Positions 1 to 5,760 of a stretch of DNA of 6,604 bases are shown here, one piece after another. Position 1 is the first letter of the stretch. Each line of letters opens with the position of its first letter. The notes under the pieces were generated by a model. It was not told where the DNA came from. It ran no database searches and worked only from the letters and a program-made list of their open reading frames with translations. Source of the stretch: Pseudomonadales bacterium (GTDB lineage Bacteria > Pseudomonadota > Gammaproteobacteria > Pseudomonadales > JAHEIH01); contig JALRIU010000335.1 in the NCBI GenBank assembly GCA_023255355.1, forward strand, positions 1 to 6,604, given 5' to 3'. The position numbers and the translations under genes are program-made.

Positions 1-84
1 AGCAATCAGTTCAATCATCGGGATACAAAAAGCAGCTGTCTTTCCCGTTCCTGTTTGTGCAGATGCTAATATATCTTTTAGCGA
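1..84 (-). pseudogene. 5'-truncated DEAD-box RNA helicase remnant (motif I region), continues past left edge
   Basis: Read on the minus strand from base 81 down to 1, the frame gives LKDILASAQTG followed by TGKTAAFCIPMIELIA. This is the Walker A/motif I block (AQTGTGKT) of DEAD-box ATP-dependent RNA helicases of the RhlE/SrmB type. In the family this block is preceded by about 45-50 residues carrying the Q motif. Here an in-frame TAG lies at 85-87, and the coding end of the GH13 gene is at 100, so the N-terminal part and any start codon are absent. No ATG, GTG or TTG that would include motif I exists in the open stretch. The rest of the helicase may continue to the left, outside the window. 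It lies downstream of the GH13 gene in the same orientation. Family identity is near certain from the motif; the pseudogene status is inferred from the missing start. A chimeric assembly would look the same. Confidence 0.8.
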
Positions 85-99
85 CTAGCCACTACCCCC

Positions 100-1785
100 T
101 CAAACCCTCAATACAACTGCTTGCCAGCCTTTCAGCGCTATTCGCGATTCACCGAGCGTCAAATCGTTGTAGTTGTCGATTAATACTTCTAGCTGCGAAC
201 TTGCCTTTATGTCGTATTCAAACGAGGCTGTTTCAGAAGAGAAGTTTAATGCAACTAACAACGTTTCATCGTCCAATTGCCTTTCGAATACATACAATTG
301 TTCATGGTTTGGCAGCAATAATTGATAGCTACCATAGATCAACGTGAGGTTATTGCTGCGCAGGGCAGTCATTTTACGGAAGTAATTCAGTACTGAATTA
401 GGCACATTTTCTTGTGCAGCTACGTTGACTTGCATGTAGTTAGGGCAAACTTTAATCCAGGGTTCGCCAGTGGTAAAACCAGCATGCATCGAGTTGTCCC
501 ACTGGACTGGCGTACGTGCATTATCCCGTGCACAAAGTTTGTGAGATTCAATGAATTTTTCAAGATCGCCACCTTCTTCTTTGGTTAGGTGGTACCAGTT
601 GATGGTCATCAAATCTTTGTAGTCTTCGATATTATCGAATTTGATATTGCTCATGCCTATTTCATCACCCATGTAGTAATAGGGTGTGCCGCGCATGGCT
701 AGTAAATAGGTGGTAAGAAGTTTTGAGGATAGTTCTCGCCATTGTGGCTCGTCATTACCCCAGCGTGACACCATACGAGGAAAGTCATGATTGCCAAAAT
801 AAACGGTATTCCAGCCCTTGGTTGACAGCGCTTTATCCCAGTCGCTCATCACCTTTTTAAATTTCACCAAATTTTGAAAATCATCATTGATTATGAAACG
901 CTCACCCACGCCAATACCTTGGTGATCGAAGTGATAGTTCATATTCAATTCTTGACGATCTTCGTCGACTAAAGCGAGCACGTTATGCGTATGGGTACCT
1001 GGTCCTTCTGCAACAGTCATAATGTCATAGTGTTGCAGTACTTCACGGTTCATCTCATGCAAGTATTCATGTAGACGAGGGCCCTCTGCATAGCGATCAA
1101 TCATGATCGAGCCTTGATTTTCATCGCCAAAATCAGGCCAGTCGGTGTGCTTGGAAATAAATGTAATAACGTCCATGCGGAACCCGTCGATGCCCTTTTT
1201 GAACCAGTAGTGCATCATGTCATAGATTTCAGCGCGTAGTTTTGGGTTTTCCCAATTTAGATCGGGTTGTTTACGCGCAAAATAATGCAAGTAATATGCA
1301 TCGGTTTGCTCGTCATAACGCCAAGCATTGGCTTCTTCATCAAAATAACTCCAGCGGCGTGGAGGTGTGCCTTTTTCCGCTGGCCACCAGTGGTAGTAGT
1401 CGCGATAAGGGTTGTCTCGTGAGCTGCGTGATTGTTTGAACCACTCGTGCTCGCTAGAGGTATGGTTTACTACCAGATCCATAACGACCTTGATTCCGCG
1501 CGCATGAAAACCTGCTAAAAGTTCTTCAAAGTCTGCCATCGTGCCAAACTCAGACATGATGTTGCGATAATCTGAAATGTCGTATCCATTGTCATCATTA
1601 GGCGATGAATAGATTGGGTTTAGCCAAACCACTTGAATACCAAGGCTGGCAATATAGTCCAGACGCTGAATAATACCGCGTAGATCACCTACGCCATCGC
1701 CATTGCTATCTTGAAAGCTGCGAGGATAAATTTGGTACACGATGGCTTCTTTCCACCATTCGCGTTTGATATTGGCTAACTTCAT
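100..1785 (-). CDS. GH13 alpha-glucosidase, predicted oligo-1,6-glucosidase (561 aa)
   Basis: Cytoplasmic retaining glycoside hydrolase expected to release glucose from the non-reducing end of isomalto-oligosaccharides or related alpha-glucosides. The N-terminus WWKEAIVYQIYPRSF is the classic GH13 opening, with no signal peptide, and 561 aa matches the oligo-1,6-glucosidase family (about 555-565). Visible elements: Ca-binding-type loop DSNGDGVGD (26-34), region I DLVVNH (103-108), region V QPDLN (173-177), region II GFRMDVITF with nucleophile D205, region III VAEGPG with acid/base E260, and region IV NHDFPR (332-337) with transition-state stabiliser D334. Valine 206 right after the nucleophile is the residue associated with alpha-1,6 preference; alpha-1,4 maltases usually have Ala or Thr nearby. 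Region IV has Phe where NHDQPR is commonest. The C-terminus (GWQAVVLRV) looks complete. The start at 1785 has a weak GAG Shine-Dalgarno six bases upstream (1792-1794). It is divergent from the TRAP operon. Trehalose-6-phosphate hydrolase or dextran glucosidase are less likely alternatives. Confidence 0.93.
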   Translation of the reverse strand: MKLANIKREWWKEAIVYQIYPRSFQDSNGDGVGDLRGIIQRLDYIASLGIQVVWLNPIYSSPNDDNGYDISDYRNIMSEFGTMADFEELLAGFHARGIKVVMDLVVNHTSSEHEWFKQSRSSRDNPYRDYYHWWPAEKGTPPRRWSYFDEEANAWRYDEQTDAYYLHYFARKQPDLNWENPKLRAEIYDMMHYWFKKGIDGFRMDVITFISKHTDWPDFGDENQGSIMIDRYAEGPRLHEYLHEMNREVLQHYDIMTVAEGPGTHTHNVLALVDEDRQELNMNYHFDHQGIGVGERFIINDDFQNLVKFKKVMSDWDKALSTKGWNTVYFGNHDFPRMVSRWGNDEPQWRELSSKLLTTYLLAMRGTPYYYMGDEIGMSNIKFDNIEDYKDLMTINWYHLTKEEGGDLEKFIESHKLCARDNARTPVQWDNSMHAGFTTGEPWIKVCPNYMQVNVAAQENVPNSVLNYFRKMTALRSNNLTLIYGSYQLLLPNHEQLYVFERQLDDETLLVALNFSSETASFEYDIKASSQLEVLIDNYNDLTLGESRIALKGWQAVVLRV

Positions 1786-1796
1786 AAAACACTCAA

Positions 1797-1810
1797 TGAA
1801 ACCGGTTGCA
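1797..1810. promoter_or_regulatory. Candidate LacI-type operator in the leader of the GH13 gene
   Basis: TGAAACCGGTTGCA is a 14-bp near-palindrome with one mismatched base pair, centred on ACCGGT. It ends 12 bases upstream of the GH13 start codon, so a bound repressor would sit in the 5' leader and could act as a roadblock or hinder initiation. It fits the pattern TGNNACCGGTNNCA shared with the palindrome at 2024-2037. Even-length palindromes with a central CG are typical of LacI-family operators. That a protein binds here is inference. Confidence 0.5.
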
Positions 1811-1865
1811 AAGGCGCTATCTTACGAAGATTTTGCCGCGCTGCAAGCGAAAACATAAAAGTTTA

Positions 1866-1894
1866 AGTATTTAAGAAAGATTAGGAATTGTCCG
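1866..1894 (-). promoter_or_regulatory. Weak candidate sigma70 promoter for the GH13 gene
   Basis: On the minus strand CGGACA (1889-1894) and AATACT (1866-1871) are separated by 17 bp, each matching four of six consensus bases. Transcription would start near 1859 and give a leader of about 70 bases containing the palindrome at 1797-1810. The match is modest and the region is AT-rich, so other start points are possible. Confidence 0.3.
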
Positions 1895-1917
1895 AGTTGT
1901 CGGTATATTTAATAAAG

Positions 1918-1930
1918 TGATTATTAATCA
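1918..1930. repeat. Short inverted repeat TGATTA-T-TAATCA in the divergent intergenic region
   Basis: Two perfect 6-bp arms around a single T, lying between the two candidate promoters (upstream of both). It could be a site for an activator or a second regulator of the divergent genes. Its AT-rich composition makes chance occurrence quite possible. Confidence 0.3.
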
Positions 1931-1995
1931 ATTGGTTGAGATGGCCGCATAACAGGTTTATGGTTATGCTAGAAATCTCGAATTTTTATAAAAGC

Positions 1996-2024
1996 TTGAT
2001 TGTATTACCCGTATTTTCTATACT
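1996..2024 (+). promoter_or_regulatory. Sigma70 promoter of the TRAP-kdgK-GH28 operon
   Basis: TTGATT (1996-2001) and TATACT (2019-2024) are spaced by exactly 17 bp, each near consensus (five of six bases for TATACT, four of six for TTGATT). Transcription should start around 2031, leaving a leader of about 25 bases before the ATG at 2056. It is the best promoter-like sequence in the 270-bp divergent region and is overlapped by the palindrome at 2024-2037. Confidence 0.65.
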
Positions 2025-2037
2025 GCCACCGGTGGCA
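2024..2037. promoter_or_regulatory. Perfect 14-bp palindromic operator over the operon start point
   Basis: TGCCACCGGTGGCA is a perfect palindrome. It begins at the last base of the -10 box and covers the expected start point near 2031, the textbook position for repression. The central CG and even length fit LacI-family (GalR/GntR-like) operators, which regulate sugar and uronate genes in many gammaproteobacteria. No regulator gene is present in the window, so the binding protein and its effector (perhaps a uronate or KDG) are inferred. As a 12-nt hairpin it has no loop room and no U-tract, so it is not a terminator. Confidence 0.65.
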
Positions 2038-2055
2038 AAATAATGAGAGTAAATA

Positions 2056-3048
2056 ATGATAAGTTTGCTAAGACAAGTTAAATCAGCATTTTTAATTCTG
2101 ATTTGCTTTATGCTCATTGCATGTGGCAATGATGAAGATCGCTACGTTATTCGTATTGGTCATACACTTGATCCAACCCATACAGTTCACAAAGCCATGT
2201 TAGTCATGCGAGATGCTTTAGAACGTGAATCTTCTAATAGCATGACGATTCAAATATACCCAAGCGGGCAATTAGGCACTGAGAGAGAGCTCATAGAACT
2301 ATTGCAAATTGGTAGTTTAGGTATGACTAAAGTGTCGGCTAGTCCTCTTGAGGGCTTTGTTCCAGAGATGAAAATATTTAATGTTCCATATGTATTTAAC
2401 AATCATGAACATTACTTATCTGTTCTCGATTCTGATATTGGTATATCAATACTTCAATCTGTTCAGCCTGCTCGGATGATGGGATTAGGGTATTACGATG
2501 CAGGCAGCCGAAGCTTTTATAGTACTAATAAACCAATCAATAATCCGGCTGATTTGCTTGGTATGAAAATACGTGTTCAAGAGAGCCAGATGGCAATGAA
2601 AATGGTATCTGCTCTAGGTGGTAGCCCTACGCCGATAGCATGGGGTGAGTTATACACCGCCTTGCAGCAAGGGGTGGTGGATGGAGCTGAAAATAATCCA
2701 CCCAGTTATTATTTGTCGCGCCATTTTGAAGTTTCTCCTTATTTTTCTATAGATGAGCATACAGCTGTTCCGGACGTCTTATTAATAAGTAAATATGTAT
2801 GGTCTGAATTATCAGAAAAACAGAAAGTTTGGTTGCAAAAAGCTGTCGATGAATCTGTTGTTTATCAGCGCACACAGTGGCAAGCAGATACTGAAGATGC
2901 TCTGAAAAATGTTAAAGCTGCTGGTGCAAGTATTATTCAAGTAGATAAGCAGTTGTTCCAAGATAAAGTAAGCGAATTGCATGAGTCATTCGTTGGAACT
3001 GATTTAGGTGAAATGATTGCACGTATTAAGGAATTTGATCGTGATTAA
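2056..3048 (+). CDS. dctP: TRAP transporter substrate-binding lipoprotein, DctP family, probable uronate binder
   Basis: Extracytoplasmic solute receptor that would capture an acidic sugar and deliver it to the DctQ/DctM permease. The N-terminus has K/R at 6-9, a hydrophobic stretch 11-22 and a lipobox LIAC with acylated C23, so it is predicted to be membrane-anchored. Many TRAP receptors are instead freely soluble. The mature part is DctP fold: IRIGHTL (32-38), YPSGQLGTERE (68-78), NVPYVF (109-114), YDAGSRSFYS (147-156), GMKIRVQES (169-177) with R173 in the position of the conserved carboxylate-binding arginine, and GELYTALQQGVVDGAENN (197-214). The DAGxRSFY and DGAENN segments resemble receptors that bind glucuronate/galacturonate, which agrees with kdgK and GH28 downstream; the ligand is inferred. 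Length 330 aa is normal. Start chosen for GAGAG at 2045-2049 six bases before ATG. First gene of the operon; the symbol is the family name and does not imply C4-dicarboxylate transport. Confidence 0.92.
   Translation: MISLLRQVKSAFLILICFMLIACGNDEDRYVIRIGHTLDPTHTVHKAMLVMRDALERESSNSMTIQIYPSGQLGTERELIELLQIGSLGMTKVSASPLEGFVPEMKIFNVPYVFNNHEHYLSVLDSDIGISILQSVQPARMMGLGYYDAGSRSFYSTNKPINNPADLLGMKIRVQESQMAMKMVSALGGSPTPIAWGELYTALQQGVVDGAENNPPSYYLSRHFEVSPYFSIDEHTAVPDVLLISKYVWSELSEKQKVWLQKAVDESVVYQRTQWQADTEDALKNVKAAGASIIQVDKQLFQDKVSELHESFVGTDLGEMIARIKEFDRD
3027..3032 (+). promoter_or_regulatory. Ribosome binding site fixing a GTG start for dctQ
   Basis: TAAGGA lies inside the end of dctP, eight bases before GTG at 3041. 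It favours that start over the in-frame TTG at 3017, which is also preceded by a weaker AGGTG (3006-3010). The GTG start gives an N-terminus of usual DctQ length. Confidence 0.6.
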
Positions 3049-3523
3049 ATCTATTACAGAGCTTTTAGATAAGCTTTTTAAGGGCGTACTTTCTGGTCTT
3101 ATGGTGCTAATGGTGTTTTGTGTTACATGGCAAGTTTTTTCGCGTTATGTCCTAAATAGTCCAAGTTCATGGACTGAAGAGTTAGCACGTTTTGCCTTAA
3201 TTTGGATTGGTTTACTAGGTTCTGCCTATGCCTACCATTTAAAAATGCATTTAGGCCTGGATCTGTTGGTACATAAATTACAGCCAACATCGGCCGTACT
3301 GTTAAAAAAACTATTGCACGTTTTAGCCGTGTTATTTGCTGCAGTTGTAATGGTGTACGGAGGGATTCAGTTAGTTATGATGACCGCAGAATTGAAACAG
3401 TATTCAGCCGCTCTGCAGTGGCCAATGGCCATGGTATATCTTTGTTTGCCCATTAGTGGGCTGATGATGATTTTATACGCCATGTTAGATTGGGTCGCCC
3501 TTGTTGAGGAGTCTCAAGCATGA
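3041..3523 (+). CDS. dctQ: TRAP transporter small permease subunit, DctQ family (160 aa, GTG start)
   Basis: Four-helix inner-membrane subunit that pairs with DctM in Na+-driven TRAP uptake. From the GTG start, hydrophobic segments fall at about 14-34, 49-66, 91-113 and 129-149. The DctQ signature is clear: TWQVFSRYVLN (29-39), then WTEELARFALIWIGLLGSA (44-62) with E46/E47 and R50, and H66/H70 after the second helix. The gene overlaps the dctP stop by eight bases and shares ATGA with dctM, so translation is probably coupled. An upstream in-frame TTG at 3017 would add eight residues (MHVLRNLI) but has a poorer start codon and a larger overlap. Family call is firm; the substrate is set by context only. 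Confidence 0.9.
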   Translation: MIKSITELLDKLFKGVLSGLMVLMVFCVTWQVFSRYVLNSPSSWTEELARFALIWIGLLGSAYAYHLKMHLGLDLLVHKLQPTSAVLLKKLLHVLAVLFAAVVMVYGGIQLVMMTAELKQYSAALQWPMAMVYLCLPISGLMMILYAMLDWVALVEESQA

Positions 3524-4812
3524 TTGAAGCGGTATTGTTGATCAGTTTCTTTATTATGTTGGCGATTGGCTTGCCTGTGGCCTTTTGCATAGGTTTAGCA
3601 ACTTTAGCGACATTGTTGCTATCTATAGATGCAGATCCTGCAATTCTCACCATGGCTCAACGGATGGCGAGCGGTTTAAATTCCTTTGCTTTGTTGGCAA
3701 TTCCATTATTTATATTATCTGGCGTAATAATGGGGCAGGGCGGTATTGCTAAGCGTTTGATTGATTTTGCTAAGTGTTTACTAGGTATGGTGCCGGGTGG
3801 ATTGGCTTTGGTGAATGTATTGTCTTGTACCTTGTTTGGCGCGATTTCTGGCTCTGCTGTTGCTGCAGCCTCTGCTATCGGTGGTTTTATGGTGCCAGAA
3901 ATGGAAAAAGAGGGTTATAAAAGAAATTTTAGTGCTGCGGTGACAGCAACGTCTGCAACGACTGGATTGTTGATTCCTCCAAGCAATATCTTAATAGTTT
4001 ACGCTATCGCCAGTGGTGGTGTTTCAATTGGGGCGTTATTCATTGCCGGATATTTGCCAGGGTTATTAGTAGCATTGTCCTTGATGGTGGTTTGTATTAT
4101 TAATGCTAAGCGTTATAACTTACCCAAATCTGGACGGGTTTCTTTTAAAGAGTTTGCTATGGCTGCTTATCGTGCCTTCCCAAGCTTATTTTTAGTGTTT
4201 TTGGTTATCGGCGGTATTATAGGTGGGGTATTTACTGCAACCGAAGCCGGTGCGATTGCTGTTATATATGCCCTCATTTTGTCAGTATTTATTTATAAAG
4301 AAATAAGCTTATCTGAATTGAATGGCATTATGCTCAAGTCAGCTGAAACAACGGCTATTGTGATGTTCTTGATCGCAACGAGTGTGGGTATGTCTTGGTT
4401 ATTATCTTTTCACGATATTCCTACCAATGTAGCTAATGCTTTATTGGGCTTAAGTGATAATCCTATCGTCATTTTCTTAATTATAAATTTAGCGTTATTG
4501 ATTGTTGGTTCATTTATGGATATGACGCCGGCAGTACTTATTTTTACGCCGATATTTTTGCCTGTGGTTGCTGCTTTAGGTATGTCGCCCTTACATTTTG
4601 GCATCATGATGGTACTCAATTTGTCCATTGGTTTATGTACTCCTCCCGTCGGCAGCGTTTTATTTGTAAGTTGCGCCGTTGCTAAAACCACTATTATGGA
4701 CATAGTTAGACCCATAATGCCTTTGTATGTGGCCATGTTTGTTGCTTTGATGCTGGTGACTTATGTCCCTTGGATTAGTGAATTTTTACCTCGCTTTTTT
4801 GGAATGATTTAA
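3520..4812 (+). CDS. dctM: TRAP transporter large permease subunit, DctM family (430 aa)
   Basis: Main translocating subunit of the TRAP system, inner membrane, about a dozen hydrophobic segments over its whole length, and the family's normal length (about 425-435). Family blocks seen: GLNSFALLAIPLFILSG (52-68), GAISGSAVAAASAIG (107-121), the hairpin-type motif TGLLIPPSN (148-156), SFMDMTPAVLIFTPIFLPV (331-349) and the second hairpin GLCTPPVGS (371-379). The paired PPSN and TPPVG elements are where Na+ and substrate are thought to bind in this elevator-type family. The start overlaps the dctQ stop as ATGA and has GAGGAG at 3506-3511, eight bases upstream. The stop TAA abuts the kdgK ATG with no gap. 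Together with the preceding two genes it forms a complete three-part TRAP system, predicted to carry a uronate because of kdgK and GH28. Confidence 0.94.
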   Translation: MIEAVLLISFFIMLAIGLPVAFCIGLATLATLLLSIDADPAILTMAQRMASGLNSFALLAIPLFILSGVIMGQGGIAKRLIDFAKCLLGMVPGGLALVNVLSCTLFGAISGSAVAAASAIGGFMVPEMEKEGYKRNFSAAVTATSATTGLLIPPSNILIVYAIASGGVSIGALFIAGYLPGLLVALSLMVVCIINAKRYNLPKSGRVSFKEFAMAAYRAFPSLFLVFLVIGGIIGGVFTATEAGAIAVIYALILSVFIYKEISLSELNGIMLKSAETTAIVMFLIATSVGMSWLLSFHDIPTNVANALLGLSDNPIVIFLIINLALLIVGSFMDMTPAVLIFTPIFLPVVAALGMSPLHFGIMMVLNLSIGLCTPPVGSVLFVSCAVAKTTIMDIVRPIMPLYVAMFVALMLVTYVPWISEFLPRFFGMI

Positions 4813-5760
4813 ATGACTGTAAAAGTAGCTGTACTCGGTGAATGCATGTTGGAGTTGTCCAATGCGCAAGCCGGTCATATTTCCCGCGCCATGCCGTGCC
4901 GATTTAATTTTGGTGGTGATACTTTAAACTCTGCCGTTTATATGGCTCGCTTAGGATTGCAGGTAAGTTATTTCACTGCGCTTGGTGATGATGTTTATAG
5001 CCAATGGTTGATAAACGAGTGGGCAAGTGAAGACGTCGATACGTCGCAAGTTGTAATCATGCCCAAGGCGATGCCAGGGCTTTACATGATTCAAACCGAC
5101 GACCATGGTGAACGCAGTTTTAGCTATTGGCGAGACCAATCGGCTGCCAGACAATGGTTGCATGATGAAGCTGCTTTGCAGCAGTTGCTTGAACGTCTAA
5201 AGGATTACGATGTGTTATATCTTTCTGGTATTACCCTGTCTCTCATGGGTGAGTCATATTTTGAAGGATTTCTTGCAGGCCTTCAGCACTTGGTAAGTTC
5301 TGGCTTGAAGGTGGTGTTTGATATTAATTATCGACCTCGGGGCTGGCAAAACGAAGCTATCGCTAAACATCGAATCGAAGCCATCTTACGCATAAGTAAC
5401 ATGGCATTGCCGACCTTTGATGACGAAATGTTGTTATTTAAAGATCAAACGCCAAAACAAACCGCCGCGCGTTACCAAGCATATGGGGTTAGTGAATGTG
5501 TGATCAAACTTGGTGGCGAGGGTGCATTGTGTGTTCATACGGGCAACGAAGAATTAGTCGCCACGACAAAAGTGGCCAAGGTGATTGACTCGACGGGGGC
5601 CGGAGATTCATTCAATGGCGCCTATTTGGCTAAACGTTTGGCTGGTGCAACTATGCAAGCGGCCTGTATGGCGGGTCATTGTTTAGCGGGTACCGTCATT
5701 CAATTTCGTGGCGCAATTATTCCAACAGATGCTATGCCGGAGGGTTTATGTCAGGTCTAA
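4813..5760 (+). CDS. kdgK: 2-keto-3-deoxygluconate kinase (PfkB/ribokinase family)
   Basis: Cytoplasmic kinase turning KDG plus ATP into KDPG, the entry point from uronate breakdown into the Entner-Doudoroff aldolase step. PfkB features: start VAVLGECMLEL (5-15), GGDTLNSA (34-41) at the sugar site, YWRDQSAAR (105-113), FDINYRPRGW (169-178), and the PfkB signature 2 DSTGAGDSFNG (259-269) with catalytic base D265 and the anion hole GAGD. The YWR motif and the NYRPR arginine match residues that contact the KDG carboxylate in characterised KDG kinases, which separates this protein from fructokinases and ribokinases. Length 315 aa is typical. ATG directly follows the dctM stop; a weak GGA at 4801-4803 is the only Shine-Dalgarno-like sequence, so expression probably relies on coupling to dctM. 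Its place between a TRAP importer and a GH28 enzyme indicates a pectin/galacturonate role. The KDPG aldolase gene is not in the window. Confidence 0.92.
   Translation: MTVKVAVLGECMLELSNAQAGHISRAMPCRFNFGGDTLNSAVYMARLGLQVSYFTALGDDVYSQWLINEWASEDVDTSQVVIMPKAMPGLYMIQTDDHGERSFSYWRDQSAARQWLHDEAALQQLLERLKDYDVLYLSGITLSLMGESYFEGFLAGLQHLVSSGLKVVFDINYRPRGWQNEAIAKHRIEAILRISNMALPTFDDEMLLFKDQTPKQTAARYQAYGVSECVIKLGGEGALCVHTGNEELVATTKVAKVIDSTGAGDSFNGAYLAKRLAGATMQAACMAGHCLAGTVIQFRGAIIPTDAMPEGLCQV
5739..5744 (+). promoter_or_regulatory. Ribosome binding site of the GH28 gene inside kdgK
   Basis: GGAGGG lies within the last codons of kdgK, three bases before the ATG at 5748 (four when counted from GGAGG). It supports a start that overlaps kdgK by 13 bases. 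This start also gives the twin-arginine signal at the right distance from the N-terminus. Confidence 0.6.

Noticed and set aside
57..347. Plus-strand open frame of 96 codons
   Set aside because: It lies opposite the GH13 C-terminal region and the helicase remnant, has no family resemblance and no good ribosome site.
1242..1439. Plus-strand open frame of 65 codons
   Set aside because: Opposite the region V to region I part of the GH13 gene; no family match or start signal.
1936..1970. TTGAGA and TATGCT as an alternative plus-strand promoter
   Set aside because: The spacer is 23 bp, too long for sigma70; the pair at 1996-2024 is much better.
2025..2036. GCCACCGGTGGC as a terminator hairpin
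   Set aside because: The arms touch with no loop and the following AAAATAATG is not a U-tract; its place on the promoter fits an operator.
3453..3653. Minus-strand open frame of 66 codons across the dctQ/dctM junction
   Set aside because: Antisense to two conserved overlapping genes; no independent support.
4410..4736. Minus-strand open frame of 108 codons inside dctM
   Set aside because: Antisense to well-conserved DctM coding sequence; composition is that of a mirrored membrane protein and there is no ribosome site support.
4951..5163. Minus-strand open frame of 70 codons inside kdgK
   Set aside because: Antisense to conserved PfkB-family sequence with no recognisable protein features.
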